DNA of 64,000 bases from Nocardia anaemiae NBRC 100462 (lineage in GTDB: Bacteria > Actinomycetota > Actinomycetes > Mycobacteriales > Mycobacteriaceae). The notes beneath the pieces are model-generated. The model saw only the letters and a list, made by a program, of their open reading frames with translations, had not been told where the DNA came from and ran no database searches. The position numbers and the translations under genes were made by a program. The stretch is from contig NZ_BDAZ01000008.1 of assembly GCF_001612725.1 (NCBI RefSeq), positions 62,001 through 126,000 of the forward strand, written 5' to 3'. Below are positions 39,394 through 48,956 of this stretch, piece after piece. The stretch's first letter is position 1. Each line of letters begins with the position of its first letter.

Positions 39394-40104
39394 CGGCGGC
39401 GCGATCCGCGGCTCCGGTCCGGCCTCCGCGCCGATCGGCACCGGTGTCGCCTCGCGCTCCGGCTCCCGCCGCGCCATCATCTCCAATCGGATCACGCAGA
39501 GCTCCGGCTCGACGAACGGCTGCAGCCGGACATTCACCTCGCCGCGCACCCCGTTGCGATCGAGCACCTCTTTGATCAAACCCAGATGCACGCCGCACAC
39601 CACCTCGGAATGCGTGCGCGCGAGTTCCCGCAGCGGGCAGGCGGTGAGCCGGATCATGACCTGCTCATCGGTTTCGGCGGCCGCATCACGCTCCGGTGCG
39701 AAACCGAGTTCGGACATCAGCGTCATGGTGACGTCCTTGGCGTCCTCCAGCGATTCGACCGCATGGTCACCCGCGTCGAGTTTGGCGCCCCAGGCACGTC
39801 CGGCGGCAATGGCCGCCTCGGAGCGACGCCGCGGATCGGGGCCGAGCTGGTCGGCCAGGACCTGAGCCAGTTCCTGATAACCGACCGATCGCTGGACCGC
39901 GCTGTAGCCGATGCGTGGACGCCCGCGCCCGCGCGGCGGCTGTTGGAACTGGCGCACCAGCGATTCCCTGGTAAGCACATCCAGATGGAACCGAACAGTG
40001 GTGACGTGCTGTCCGGTGATTCTGGCCAGTTCTTGGGCGTCGAGAGGTTCGCTGGCGCCACGTAGGATCGCGAGCAGTCGACGCCTCGGCCAAGAATCGG
40101 ACAT
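39319..40104 (-). CDS. SufR-like winged-helix regulator (COG2345)
   Basis: Regulator of 261 residues. The N terminus is an ArsR/SufR-type winged helix (LLAILRGASEPLDAQELARITGQHVTTVRFHLDVLTRESLV with a basic wing PRGRGRPR). The central region carries LTACPLRELARTHSEVVCGVHLGLI, where two Cys residues 14 apart resemble the metal or iron-sulphur ligands of the SufR group. The C-terminal 45 residues are Pro/Ala-rich, encoded antisense to the end of maf, and probably not conserved. It is divergent from sseA with a 14-bp palindrome between them, so autoregulation and control of the sulphurtransferase gene are plausible. Confidence 0.8.
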   Translation of the reverse strand: MSDSWPRRRLLAILRGASEPLDAQELARITGQHVTTVRFHLDVLTRESLVRQFQQPPRGRGRPRIGYSAVQRSVGYQELAQVLADQLGPDPRRRSEAAIAAGRAWGAKLDAGDHAVESLEDAKDVTMTLMSELGFAPERDAAAETDEQVMIRLTACPLRELARTHSEVVCGVHLGLIKEVLDRNGVRGEVNVRLQPFVEPELCVIRLEMMARREPEREATPVPIGAEAGPEPRIAPPSAGRVAPQLRNADPNVAKQSAQQW

Positions 40105-40178
40105 AGCTCACCCCTCCTCCCGAGAGACTTTATCGGATGAGGGTGCGATTTATTCGCCCATTCAGCCGATTTGTGATC

Positions 40179-40192
40179 TGAAACGAGTTTCA
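40179..40192. promoter_or_regulatory. Candidate operator between the SufR-like gene and sseA
   Basis: TGAAAC-GA-GTTTCA, a perfect inverted repeat with six-base arms in the 167-bp divergent spacer. It is the best candidate binding site for the adjacent winged-helix regulator. Confidence 0.5.
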
Positions 40193-40271
40193 CTAACGCC
40201 TCACACCTAACATCGGCGTGAGACCCGAACCGCTATAACCACCCGTCTACCTCGTATGAAGGACCCACATC

Positions 40272-41186
40272 GTGCCCGTTGCCCCGGATCCTCATCCCGC
40301 GTTCGGTTCGTACGCAGATCCTCACCGACTAGTAACCACAGAGTGGCTGTCGGCAAACATCGGTACGCCGGGACTGAAGATCATCGAGTCCAACGAGGAC
40401 ATACTGCTCTATGACATCGGTCACGTTCCCGGCGCCATCAAAATCGACTGGCTGGGCGATCTCAACGATCCGGTTACCCGTGACTATATCGATGGTGCCC
40501 GGTTCGCCGAGTTGATGCGCGCCAAGGGAATCGAGCGCGACGATACCGTGGTCATCTATGGCGACCGCGGCAACGCGCAGGCCGCGCACACGTTCTGGGT
40601 CTTCACGCTGTTCGGGCATCCGGATGTGCGACTGCTCGACGGCGGACGGGACGCGTGGATCTCCGAGGTGCGCGAGACCACCTTCGACCTGCCCTACCTG
40701 GTGCGCAGTGAATATCCGACGGTGCGGCGCGACGACGGTGCGGTCCGAGCGTTCCGTGAGGATGTACTCGCCCATCTGGGCAAGCAACTGATCGATGTGC
40801 GCTCGCCCGAGGAATATTCCGGTGAGCTGATCCAACCACCGAGCAATCCGGAGGACACGGCGCTGCGCGGCGGACACATTCCGACCGCTGTGAACATTCC
40901 GTGGACCGAGGCGTTCCACAGCGACGGCCGCTTCCGTTCCCGCGCCGAATTGGACGATATCTATGGCGCGCTCACGGTCGCGGACGATCTGGTCGTCTAC
41001 AGCCGGGTCGGCGAGCGGTCCAGCCACACCTGGTTCGTGCTGACCTATCTGCTCGGCTTCGAAAGCGTGCGCAATTACGACGGGTCCTGGACCGAATGGG
41101 GCAATTCGGTTCGCATGCCGATTGCCAAGGGGTATGAACCGGGTGAGGCACCGACGGCCGGTACCCGCAAGGCGCGCGCCCGGTAG
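40272..41186 (+). CDS. sseA: SseA-like rhodanese lacking the catalytic cysteine
   Basis: Two-domain rhodanese-fold protein of 304 residues, positional and sequence counterpart of mycobacterial SseA (thiosulphate sulphurtransferase). Domain 1 (about 20-145) has [16 protein letters not shown], the usual inactive-loop position. Domain 2 (160-285) has [12 protein letters not shown] and then [22 protein letters not shown]. In active SseA I recall the same loop as Y-C-R-x-G-E-R-S. Here codon 244 (AGC, 41001-41003) encodes Ser, and the whole protein contains no cysteine. Sulphur transfer through a persulphide is therefore not expected; a binding or other role is possible. GAAGGA at 40258-40263 precedes the GTG start. 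Confidence 0.88.
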   Translation: MPVAPDPHPAFGSYADPHRLVTTEWLSANIGTPGLKIIESNEDILLYDIGHVPGAIKIDWLGDLNDPVTRDYIDGARFAELMRAKGIERDDTVVIYGDRGNAQAAHTFWVFTLFGHPDVRLLDGGRDAWISEVRETTFDLPYLVRSEYPTVRRDDGAVRAFREDVLAHLGKQLIDVRSPEEYSGELIQPPSNPEDTALRGGHIPTAVNIPWTEAFHSDGRFRSRAELDDIYGALTVADDLVVYSRVGERSSHTWFVLTYLLGFESVRNYDGSWTEWGNSVRMPIAKGYEPGEAPTAGTRKARAR

Positions 41187-41348
41187 CCGTGATCTGGGCG
41201 CATCACAGTCGAGAGCACATTGTGACGTGTGACCTACTGTGGAGTAGGCCTATCCGAGTGCGGCAGTTGTTGGCAGACTGCCTACACTCCCCGAGACGGA
41301 AGTTTGTCGACCACGGGGCGACCAAGAAGATTGCTAACAGGAGGCTCA

Positions 41349-43154
41349 GTGCCCAGCCATGCCAGCGCGCGGATATCGAAGGTACTCGTAGCTAACCGAG
41401 GCGAGATCGCCGTTCGCGTGATCCGGGCGGCCAAGGATGCCGGTATCGGCAGTGTCGCGGTGTACGCCGAGCCGGATGCCGATGCCCCCTTCGTGAAGCT
41501 CGCCGACGAGGCGTTCGCCCTCGGCGGGCAGACCTCGGCCGAGTCGTACCTCGTCTTCGACAAGATTCTCGACGCCGCGGCCAAGTCCGGCGCCGACGCC
41601 ATCCACCCCGGCTACGGATTCCTCTCCGAGAACGCCGATTTCGCCCAGGCCGTCATCGACGCCGGGCTGATCTGGATCGGCCCCTCCCCGCAGTCCATCC
41701 GCGACCTCGGCGACAAGGTCACCGCGCGCCACATCGCCGAGCGCGCGAAGGCGCCGATGGCGGCGGGCACCAAGGATCCGGTCAAGAACGCGGCCGAGGT
41801 GGTCGAATTCGCCAAGCAGTACGGCGTGCCCGTCGCGATCAAGGCCGCCTTCGGTGGCGGTGGTCGCGGTATGAAGGTCGCGCACTCCATCGAGGAGATT
41901 CCGGAGCTGTTCGACTCCGCCGTGCGCGAGGCCACCGCGGCATTCGGTCGCGGTGAATGCTTCGTCGAGCAGTACCTGGACAAGGCCCGCCATGTCGAGG
42001 CGCAGGTCATCGCGGACAAGCACGGCAATGTCGTGGTCGCAGGTACCCGCGACTGCTCGCTGCAGCGCCGGTTCCAGAAGCTGGTCGAGGAGGCGCCCGC
42101 GCCGTTCCTGACCGATGATCAGCGCGCCCGCATCCACGCTTCGGCCAAGGCCATCTGCAAGGAAGCCGGTTACTACGGTGCGGGCACCGTGGAGTACCTG
42201 GTGCAGGGCGACACCGTTTCCTTCCTCGAGGTGAACACCCGCCTGCAGGTCGAGCACCCGGTCACCGAGGAGACGGCCGGAATCGACCTGGTGCGCCAGC
42301 AGTTCCGCATCGCCGAGGGCCACGAGCTGGCGATCAAGGAGGATCCGACACCGCGCGGACACGCCTTCGAGTTCCGGATCAACGGTGAGGACGCCGGTCG
42401 CGGCTTCCTGCCCGCGCCGGGTCCGGTTTCGGTGTACCAGGAGCCGAGCGGCCCCGGTGTGCGTGTCGATTCCGGTGTGGTGCAGGGCAGTGTGATCGGC
42501 GGTCAGTTCGACTCGATGCTGGCCAAGCTGATCGTCACCGGCGAGAACCGGGAGCAGGCGCTGCAGCGGGCCCGGCGCGCGCTGGCCGAATTCCACGTCG
42601 AGGGGCTGGCGACGGTCATCCCGTTCCACCGCGCGATCGTCGAGGATCCGGCATTCATCGGTGACGGCGAGAAATTCGACGTCTACACCAAGTGGATCGA
42701 GAACGAGTGGGTCAACAACGTCGAGCCGTACACCCCGGCCGGTGCTGCCGCTGACGAGGACGAGGATCTGCCGCGGCAGAAGGTCGTCGTCGAGGTCGGC
42801 GGGCGTCGGGTCGAGGTGTCGCTGCCGGGCAACTTCACCGTCGGCGCGGGCGCCGCGGGTGCGGGCAGCAATGGCGCCGGAGTGATCCGCAAGAAGCCCA
42901 AGCCGCGCAAGCGTGGCGGCGCCGGTGGCGGTGCGGCCTCCGGTGACGCGGTCACCGCGCCGATGCAGGGCACCGTCGTCAAGGTCGCGGTCGAAGAGGG
43001 CCAGTCGGTCGAGGCGGGCGATCTGATCGTGGTGCTCGAGGCCATGAAGATGGAGAACCCGGTCAACGCGCACAAGGCCGGTGTGGTCACCGGGCTGTCC
43101 GTGCAGGCGGGCGCGGCCATCACCCAGGGCACCGTGCTGGCAGAGATCAAGTAA
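41349..43154 (+). CDS. accA3: Acyl-CoA carboxylase alpha subunit (biotin carboxylase + BCCP)
   Basis: Biotin-dependent subunit of 601 residues. The biotin carboxylase core (about 8-455) has [20 protein letters not shown], the ATP-grasp loop [12 protein letters not shown], and the [13 protein letters not shown] active site. A linker precedes the C-terminal biotinyl domain with [10 protein letters not shown], biotin attached at Lys567. It carboxylates its own biotin, then AccD-type partners transfer the carboxylate to acyl-CoA. The GTG start is firmly set by AGGAGG (41339-41344) four bases upstream and by the 600-residue length of AccA3. BirA encoded in the window should modify it. Confidence 0.96.
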   Translation: MPSHASARISKVLVANRGEIAVRVIRAAKDAGIGSVAVYAEPDADAPFVKLADEAFALGGQTSAESYLVFDKILDAAAKSGADAIHPGYGFLSENADFAQAVIDAGLIWIGPSPQSIRDLGDKVTARHIAERAKAPMAAGTKDPVKNAAEVVEFAKQYGVPVAIKAAFGGGGRGMKVAHSIEEIPELFDSAVREATAAFGRGECFVEQYLDKARHVEAQVIADKHGNVVVAGTRDCSLQRRFQKLVEEAPAPFLTDDQRARIHASAKAICKEAGYYGAGTVEYLVQGDTVSFLEVNTRLQVEHPVTEETAGIDLVRQQFRIAEGHELAIKEDPTPRGHAFEFRINGEDAGRGFLPAPGPVSVYQEPSGPGVRVDSGVVQGSVIGGQFDSMLAKLIVTGENREQALQRARRALAEFHVEGLATVIPFHRAIVEDPAFIGDGEKFDVYTKWIENEWVNNVEPYTPAGAAADEDEDLPRQKVVVEVGGRRVEVSLPGNFTVGAGAAGAGSNGAGVIRKKPKPRKRGGAGGGAASGDAVTAPMQGTVVKVAVEEGQSVEAGDLIVVLEAMKMENPVNAHKAGVVTGLSVQAGAAITQGTVLAEIK

Positions 43155-43180
43155 GTAAACAGCTGACGAAGACCGTCTCG

Positions 43181-43215
43181 GAGCGGGCGCTGGACACCGA
43201 CGTCCACGCCCGCTC
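43181..43215 (+). terminator. Hairpin after accA3
   Basis: GAGCGGGCG and TGGAC pair with GTCCA and CGCCCGCTC, about 14 base pairs with one bulged C and a six-base loop, 26 bp after the accA3 stop. There is no T run, so it would be a non-canonical terminator of the kind common in mycolata. It ends just before the next promoter. Confidence 0.55.
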
Positions 43216-43220
43216 TGTCG

Positions 43221-43226
43221 TATCGT
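43221..43226 (+). promoter_or_regulatory. -10 box of the patatin-like gene
   Basis: TATCGT ends six bases before the GTG start at 43233, consistent with a leaderless transcript. Confidence 0.45.
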
Positions 43227-43232
43227 GGTCCG

Positions 43233-44201
43233 GTGACCAGCTCTGCCGTCGTGCCCACCGTCGCGGAGGTCATCCGCGGCCGACGTGAATCAGCCAGCCG
43301 CGCCGACGGATATCGCCTCGCCTTGGTCATCGAGGGTGGTGGCAGCCGCGGCGTCTACTCCAGTGGGATGGTGCAGGCGCTGGTGGAACTCGGGCTCGCC
43401 TCGGTCTTCGATGCCGTGTACGGCACGTCGGCCGGTGCGATCAACGGGGCGTGGTTCCTGTGCGGGCGGGCGCTGTCGGGCATGCGGGCCTGGACCGATC
43501 CGGTGATCATGCGACGCGCGGTCGATCCGGCCCGGCTGCTGCGCGGGCGACCCGCCTTCGATCTGGACTACCTGGTGAACCAGGTGTACGACGGCATCGT
43601 GCCGATGGATTTTCCGGCAATTCTGGCCAATGCCACCACCTTTCATCCGATCGGCACCGATATCCGAACCGGGCACGCGGTAGATCTGCGCCGTCACATC
43701 GTCGACAAATCCACGCTGATGACCGCGCTGCGTGCCTCGGCGGGGCTGCCGATTCTCGCGGGTCCGCCGGTGCCGCTGGGCGGTGCCGAATATCTCGACG
43801 GCGGGCTGTCGGAAACAGTGCCGATCCGCACCGCGGTTCGCGACGGGGCGACGCACGCCTTGGTGCTGCGCACCCGGCGCACCGATGAAAAACGGCCGCC
43901 CGCGTCGCGGTTGCACCAGGTTGTCGGGGGTAGCTATCTGCGCGTCCGGGCACCCGGCGCTTATCGTGCCTGGCTGCAGCGGCCGCATCAGCAGGCCATC
44001 GAGGACCGCTTCCTCGCGGGCCTCGGAGCGGCGGCGCTGCAGATCCACCCGCCCCTCGGCTCGCCGGATGTAGACAGCGCCGCGCGCGATACCACGCTGC
44101 TCACCGAGGCATTGACGATCGGGCGGCAAGCCGTCCTTGCCTCCTTGGCGGCCTTAGTTCAGCTCGACGGTGGCGCCATTGGAGAGCATGAAGTCGTGTA
44201 G
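43233..44201 (+). CDS. Patatin-like phospholipase
   Basis: Lipid acyl hydrolase of 322 residues. The oxyanion loop is EGGGSRGVYSSGM, the nucleophile elbow GTSAGA contains the catalytic Ser, and the Asp of the dyad is in YLDGG. It probably hydrolyses membrane phospholipids or other lipid esters; no signal peptide is seen, so it is intracellular or membrane-associated. The last 48 bases overlap the 3' end of the convergent kinase gene. Confidence 0.88.
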   Translation: MTSSAVVPTVAEVIRGRRESASRADGYRLALVIEGGGSRGVYSSGMVQALVELGLASVFDAVYGTSAGAINGAWFLCGRALSGMRAWTDPVIMRRAVDPARLLRGRPAFDLDYLVNQVYDGIVPMDFPAILANATTFHPIGTDIRTGHAVDLRRHIVDKSTLMTALRASAGLPILAGPPVPLGGAEYLDGGLSETVPIRTAVRDGATHALVLRTRRTDEKRPPASRLHQVVGGSYLRVRAPGAYRAWLQRPHQQAIEDRFLAGLGAAALQIHPPLGSPDVDSAARDTTLLTEALTIGRQAVLASLAALVQLDGGAIGEHEVV

Positions 44202-45956
44202 TTCGAGCCGACTCGGGGTGGCGTCCTGCGGGATATCGAAGACCAGCTGGGTGGTCTGCGATTGGCCGGGCTGGAGTTCGAACGAATAGCCGTAGCGGCG
44301 CTGGGTGGTCTGCCACATGGTCGCGATGGCGTTGTGGTCGACCTGGCGGCCCTGGGTGTCCACGAGCCGTTGGCCGACGGGCAGGAACCACTTCGGCTCG
44401 TCGGAGATATTGCGGACCTGGACCGTGACCACCGAGTAAGAGCCGCTCGCATTCTGCAATCCGATCCGCGGGACACCGGAATCCACCGAATCGACAACGA
44501 ATTCGAACTTGCCATCGCGCACCGGGCTGTTCAGACCGGCAGATACCGGCGCGGGTGGCTCGGCCGATTGCGCGGTATCGCCGTCGCGCACCGCGGCCGA
44601 CGGATCGGCCGTGCGCGTGCCGCCACCACTGCCGGTATTGCCGAAGGCGATGAGCGCGGCACAGCCCGCCGCCAACATGAACGGGGTCAGGAATATCACG
44701 ACGAGTGCGCCGACCATCCTGGACAGGAAGGACTTACGGGGTCGACGCTGGGCTCTGCGCGGGGGTGGTGCGATCCAGGGGCGGCGCTGTGAGACCGACC
44801 AGCGAGGCGCGACCGGAGCCCGCCATGGCGCTCGCTTCGGTTGTGGTGCAATGCGTTTGGTTGGGCGGACGAGCGGTTGCGGTTGGACCGCAGCATGATT
44901 CGGCGACCACGGTGAATGCTGTTGCGGTGCGGCGGGTCCCGCTTGGGGCGGTGCCAGTCTGGTGGCCACGAGTGTGGGTGTCGGGCCGGGCTCGGGCAGG
45001 ACTTTCGTCGGATCGAGTGGCTTCGGCGACTTGGCCAGTGGCGCGGCCGATTCTGCCGATGGCGTCGGTGCGGGTATCTCTGACGGTATCGGGGGGTGTG
45101 GTTGCACTCGCGTCGGCGGATTCGTCTCTACCCGTGTCGGCGCGGATGTCAGTGCGGTGGCTGCGTATGCGGCGGCGGCGAATTCGCGGGCAGTCGGATA
45201 ACGCTGGGTCTGGTCCTTGGCCATGCCTCGGGCGATCACCGCGTCCAATGCCGGTGGGACCGCGGGGTTCACGGCTGATACGTGTGGCGGGGCGGTCATC
45301 AGGTGGCCGTGCATTTGGCGGGCCGGGTCGGTGTCGCCGTAGGGGCGGCGGCCGGTCAGGCATTCGTAGAGGACGCAGGCCAGGGAGTAGACATCGGAAC
45401 GGGCGTCGACGGTGCCGTTGAAGCGTTCCGGCGCCATATAGGCCCAGCTGCCGATAGCCATGCCGGTGGCGGTGACGGCCGTCTGGCCCAGGCTCTGCGC
45501 GATGCCGAAGTCGATGAGATACGCGTGCCCGCCGGTGCCGACCAGGATGTTCGACGGTTTGACGTCACGGTGGATCAGCCCGGCTCGATGCGCCGCATCC
45601 AGACCGGATGCGGCCTGCGTCACGAAGTCGACGGCCGCAGTGGGTGTCAAAGTGCCGACCCTGGTCAACATTTCGGCCAGGTCGATGCCATCGATGTACT
45701 CCATATCGATGTACAACCGGCCTTCGAGTTCGCCGAAACCGTGAATCGGCACGATATGCGGATGCCGCAGACTCGACCCGAGCCGCGCCTCCCGCTGGAA
45801 TCGCTTTCGATAGTCCGCGTCGGCGGCCACATGCTCCGCCAATACCTTCAGCGCGATCGTGCGCCCGGTTTCACTGTCATGCGCCAGCCATACCGCCCCC
45901 ATACCGCCCCGCCCGAGCAAACGGTCGAGCCGGTACTTCCCGAACTGATCCCCCAT
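44154..45956 (-). CDS. Ser/Thr protein kinase with extracellular DUF4352-like domain
   Basis: PknB-type kinase of 600 residues. The kinase domain (about 8-270) is complete: Gly loop GRGGMGAVW, Lys37, HRDVKPSN with catalytic Asp131, DFG at 149-151 and the APE motif. A Pro/Ala/Arg-rich cytoplasmic linker (270-410) leads to one transmembrane helix (about 412-438). Outside, about 120 residues form a DUF4352-like beta domain (VRDGKFEFVVDSVDSG... YSVVTVQVRNIS). It likely senses an envelope signal. ATG 45956 is preferred over the adjacent GTG because GGAGG is six bases away. A second kinase lies 183 bp upstream in the same direction. Confidence 0.92.
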   Translation of the reverse strand: MGDQFGKYRLDRLLGRGGMGAVWLAHDSETGRTIALKVLAEHVAADADYRKRFQREARLGSSLRHPHIVPIHGFGELEGRLYIDMEYIDGIDLAEMLTRVGTLTPTAAVDFVTQAASGLDAAHRAGLIHRDVKPSNILVGTGGHAYLIDFGIAQSLGQTAVTATGMAIGSWAYMAPERFNGTVDARSDVYSLACVLYECLTGRRPYGDTDPARQMHGHLMTAPPHVSAVNPAVPPALDAVIARGMAKDQTQRYPTAREFAAAAYAATALTSAPTRVETNPPTRVQPHPPIPSEIPAPTPSAESAAPLAKSPKPLDPTKVLPEPGPTPTLVATRLAPPQAGPAAPQQHSPWSPNHAAVQPQPLVRPTKRIAPQPKRAPWRAPVAPRWSVSQRRPWIAPPPRRAQRRPRKSFLSRMVGALVVIFLTPFMLAAGCAALIAFGNTGSGGGTRTADPSAAVRDGDTAQSAEPPAPVSAGLNSPVRDGKFEFVVDSVDSGVPRIGLQNASGSYSVVTVQVRNISDEPKWFLPVGQRLVDTQGRQVDHNAIATMWQTTQRRYGYSFELQPGQSQTTQLVFDIPQDATPSRLELHDFMLSNGATVELN

Positions 45957-46142
45957 CACTGACCTCCATCGCTGGGACGAGGCAGGTGCCGCGCCATTGC
46001 GGAGTGGGGCGGCAACCCGATCGAAACCGCATCGCCCGAACCTCTCCCGACCCTAACCCCGCCGCCCGCCTTCGAACAGTGTGAGCTCCCCTACGTAGTC
46101 CTACTCAACGAGCGACATCGGATTGCCTTCCCGGGGCGACGC

Positions 46143-48002
46143 TCACTTGCCCGGCTTGGCACGGCCACCATGTCCGGGCTTGCCCTTGTTGGGGTTGTCG
46201 TTGCCCGAGTTGCCATTGGCCGAATTGTCCACATGCGGATTTCCATTGCCGACTACCGTGGGGTCCGCCTGCTGGCCGTCGCCGAAGGGCTGCACGGGAA
46301 CCCAATTCGCGATACCGACACCCACTGTTCGACACGCAAGTGACGTGCCATCCACTGCAACGGCATTACCGTCGACATCTGGATCGCACGGCTGACCGAT
46401 CCCCGGAATCACCACATTCGGCGACGCCGCCTGCGCCGATTCGGTCGGCACCAGCGATCCGGGCGCAGTCGGCGTGCTCCGCGTGGACGACGGTGCCGCC
46501 GAATTCGTTTCACCCCCAGGCCGCCCCAACCACAACCCCAACCCGATCACCCCAACCAACGCGGCAATAGCGACAGCGGCATATCTCGCCCCAAATCCCC
46601 GCTCCCCCCACAACTCGTCACCGTGCCCCGGCTCCCCCACACCCCCGCCAACCCACGTCGCCTCACCCGAAGTCGCAACATCCCGCGTCCGCTCAGTGGC
46701 AGCATCCTGCACCGACCGGGCCCCCGTCCGGCCGCCCCACATCGCATCTCCCACAGCGCCGCCATCACGCATTCCCGCACCCTCGCCGACCCACATTCCC
46801 GCCCCCGCAACCGCGCCGACCTGCATCGCTGCGCCCACAGTCCCGCCGAGCCGCACCGGTCCGTTCCCAGACCCGGCGCCCCACTTCTCCCCTGGCACAG
46901 ACCCGGCGCCTTGCACCCCCGGGCCCGTGGACGGGGATTCCCGCAACGTCGCACGCGCAGACCCCACATCTCGCATCTGCTCACCAGCGGACTCCAAGGC
47001 CCACATCGGCGCAGCCGCAGAGTCGGCGATCTGCATCGGCTCCGCTGCGCTGATCCGGATCGGCCCACCGGCAGTCTCGGCGGCGAATCCTCCGGCACCT
47101 ACACCGAGTGACTCGGCCGGACGCAATGGCTCGAGTGCGCCATAGTTTGTCGGCTCGGTTTCTGCGGCGACCTCGACTGTCGGAGCCTCGCGGCCGGTCA
47201 CCGCGGTATAGGCCGTGGCGGCGAATTCGCCTGCGCTGGAATAGCGTTGGCTGGGGTCCTTGGCCATCGCGCGGGCGATGACGGCGTCCAGGGCTGCGGG
47301 TACCGCGGGGTTCAGAGTGGCGGCGCTGGGTGGGGCGGTCAGTAGGTGGGCGCGCAGTTGCTGTGGGGAGTCGACATTGCCGAAAGGCCTTTGGCCCGTC
47401 AGGCATTCGTACAGGACGCAGGCCAGCGCGTATTGGTCCGCGCGCGCGTCAGCGACGCCGTCGAAGCGTTCCGGCGCCATATAAGCCAGGGTGCCGACCA
47501 CATTGCCGTTTGCCGTGATCGCGGGCTGGTCGATGCGATGCGCGATGCCGAAGTCGATCAGGTGGACGAACCCGGTCGGCCCCACCATGATGTTGGACGG
47601 TTTGACGTCACGGTGCACCAGACCTACCCGGTGCATGGCATCGAGCGCCATTGCGGTCTGCGCGACTATCGCGACGGCACGCGCCGGATCCAGCGGTCCG
47701 GAGTCGCGCAGCAATGCGCTGACATCGGTGCCCTCGATGAACTCCATATCGATATAGAGGCGGCCGTCGAGTTCGCCGAAGGTGTGGATCGGAACCCGGT
47801 GCGGTCCGGGTGCCTGGGCCGCCAGGCGGGCCTCCCTGGTGAACCGCAGTCGACAGGTCGGATCGGCGGCGTGCGAGCAGGCCAGCACCTTCAGGGCGAC
47901 GGCACGGTCGGCAACGGTGTCCCGCGCGAGCCAGACCTGGCCGGTCCCACCGCTGCCGAGCAACCGATCGAGGCGGTAGTGGCCGAACCACGCCTTGCCC
48001 AT
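46143..48002 (-). CDS. Ser/Thr protein kinase with low-complexity linker
   Basis: Paralogue of the neighbouring kinase, 619 residues. The catalytic domain has the Gly loop GSGGTGQVW, Lys38, HRDVKPSN with Asp132, DFG at 150-152 and APE. Residues about 280-470 are a Gly/Ala/Arg-rich linker built of degenerate short repeats with recurrent M-W and M-R-D units. One transmembrane helix lies at about 474-493. The extracellular tail (494-619) has a Cys pair, a PFGDGQQADPT segment and an Asn/Gly/Lys-rich terminus. The start is ATG 48002 with AGGAGG six bases upstream. It could phosphorylate envelope or cell-division proteins; targets are unknown. Confidence 0.9.
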   Translation of the reverse strand: MGKAWFGHYRLDRLLGSGGTGQVWLARDTVADRAVALKVLACSHAADPTCRLRFTREARLAAQAPGPHRVPIHTFGELDGRLYIDMEFIEGTDVSALLRDSGPLDPARAVAIVAQTAMALDAMHRVGLVHRDVKPSNIMVGPTGFVHLIDFGIAHRIDQPAITANGNVVGTLAYMAPERFDGVADARADQYALACVLYECLTGQRPFGNVDSPQQLRAHLLTAPPSAATLNPAVPAALDAVIARAMAKDPSQRYSSAGEFAATAYTAVTGREAPTVEVAAETEPTNYGALEPLRPAESLGVGAGGFAAETAGGPIRISAAEPMQIADSAAAPMWALESAGEQMRDVGSARATLRESPSTGPGVQGAGSVPGEKWGAGSGNGPVRLGGTVGAAMQVGAVAGAGMWVGEGAGMRDGGAVGDAMWGGRTGARSVQDAATERTRDVATSGEATWVGGGVGEPGHGDELWGERGFGARYAAVAIAALVGVIGLGLWLGRPGGETNSAAPSSTRSTPTAPGSLVPTESAQAASPNVVIPGIGQPCDPDVDGNAVAVDGTSLACRTVGVGIANWVPVQPFGDGQQADPTVVGNGNPHVDNSANGNSGNDNPNKGKPGHGGRAKPGK

Positions 48003-48184
48003 ATCCAACCTCCTACTACCTTCCCTTCGTCTTTTGGCTACCCGAAATCCACACCGGCATTACATAATCCACGAATCGGATGCGGCGGCAGAGGCGATCA
48101 TGACGCAATCGGGCCGCTCGGCGTCGCGAAATTCGATGGGCCCGGGGTCGATGCGGCGGCAGGAGAACGTCCGGTGAAAGCGGC

Positions 48185-48190
48185 TAGCCT
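48185..48190 (+). promoter_or_regulatory. -10 box of the DUF1707 gene
   Basis: TAGCCT ends seven bases before the ATG at 48198, with no Shine-Dalgarno sequence, which fits a leaderless mRNA. The spacer 48003-48184 is divergent from the kinase and gene-free. Confidence 0.45.
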
Positions 48191-48197
48191 TGCTGTT

Positions 48198-48617
48198 ATG
48201 AGTGACCTGCCCGAGATTCGCATCGGCACCGCGGAGCGTGAGCAAGCGATGCAACGGCTGTCCGATCATTTCGCCGCCGGGCGGCTCAGCGTGGCGGAGT
48301 TCGACGAGCGCAGTGCCGTGGTCGCGGCCGCGCTGACCCGCGGCGACCTGGACAAAGTCTTCATCGACCTGCCCGAACCCGAATCCACCCCCGTCGCCGC
48401 GGCGCCCGCCAAGCCCGACTCCGGGTTCCTCGACGAGTGGCCGGAGCGGGTGATGGCGGTGATCCCGATCCTCGCCGTCATCCTCTTCTTCGTCACCGGC
48501 AGCTGGCTCTGGTTCCTGGCGATCCCGCTCTCGGGCGCGCTGCTGTTCGGCGGTCGGCACGAACACCACCGCCGCCGCCCGCGCGACCGTCGACGTCGCA
48601 GGCAGCTGGAGGACTGA
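48198..48617 (+). CDS. DUF1707 (SHOCT-like) membrane protein
   Basis: Protein of 139 residues. The N-terminal 50 residues are a DUF1707 domain (IRIGTAEREQAMQRLSDHFAAGRLSVAEFDERSAVVAAALTRGDL), a short helical module common in actinobacteria and thought to mediate protein contacts. A hydrophobic hairpin (about residues 82-115) spans the membrane, followed by a His/Arg-rich tail. Function unknown. The stop overlaps the next start in TGATG. Confidence 0.85.
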   Translation: MSDLPEIRIGTAEREQAMQRLSDHFAAGRLSVAEFDERSAVVAAALTRGDLDKVFIDLPEPESTPVAAAPAKPDSGFLDEWPERVMAVIPILAVILFFVTGSWLWFLAIPLSGALLFGGRHEHHRRRPRDRRRRRQLED

Positions 48618-48955
48618 TGGAGCCCGTCGAAATCAATGCGGGCACCTGGTACCTGCGGGCCCTGCGCGCCGACGACCGCATCGATGACCGCCCCGCCCTC
48701 GCCACTGGCGGCATCACCGATCCGAACTACGTCACCCTCCGCACCCAGCAGTGGAATGACGAATCCCACTTATCCTGGGCCGTCTGCGAACCCACCACCG
48801 CCGAACTGGTCGCCGAAATCGTAGTGACGCCAGGCGCCGACAACACTGCCGAACTCACCGGCTGGGCCCGCCCCGGTTACGAAGCTGCCCTCGAAACCGG
48901 CACCACCGCGGTCCGTCGCTTCGTGGAAGGCGGCCTCGGCCGCCAAATCCGCTGA
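48617..48955 (+). CDS. Short GNAT-like protein
   Basis: Protein of 112 residues translationally coupled to the DUF1707 gene. It resembles the N-terminal half of RimJ/RimL-type acetyltransferases (WYLRALRADDRIDD..., SHLSWAVCEPTTAELVAEIVV, ELTGWARPGYEAALETGTTAVRRFVEGGLG), but it is too short for a complete acetyl-CoA site. It may be a minimal or degenerate GNAT protein. Codon bias supports that it is expressed. Confidence 0.65.
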   Translation: MEPVEINAGTWYLRALRADDRIDDRPALATGGITDPNYVTLRTQQWNDESHLSWAVCEPTTAELVAEIVVTPGADNTAELTGWARPGYEAALETGTTAVRRFVEGGLGRQIR

Positions 48956-48956
48956 G

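Noticed and set aside
39401..39575. Possible coding in the Pro/Ala-rich spacer between maf and the SufR-like gene
   Set aside because: This is simply the 3' part of the regulator gene on the minus strand; there is no separate gene.
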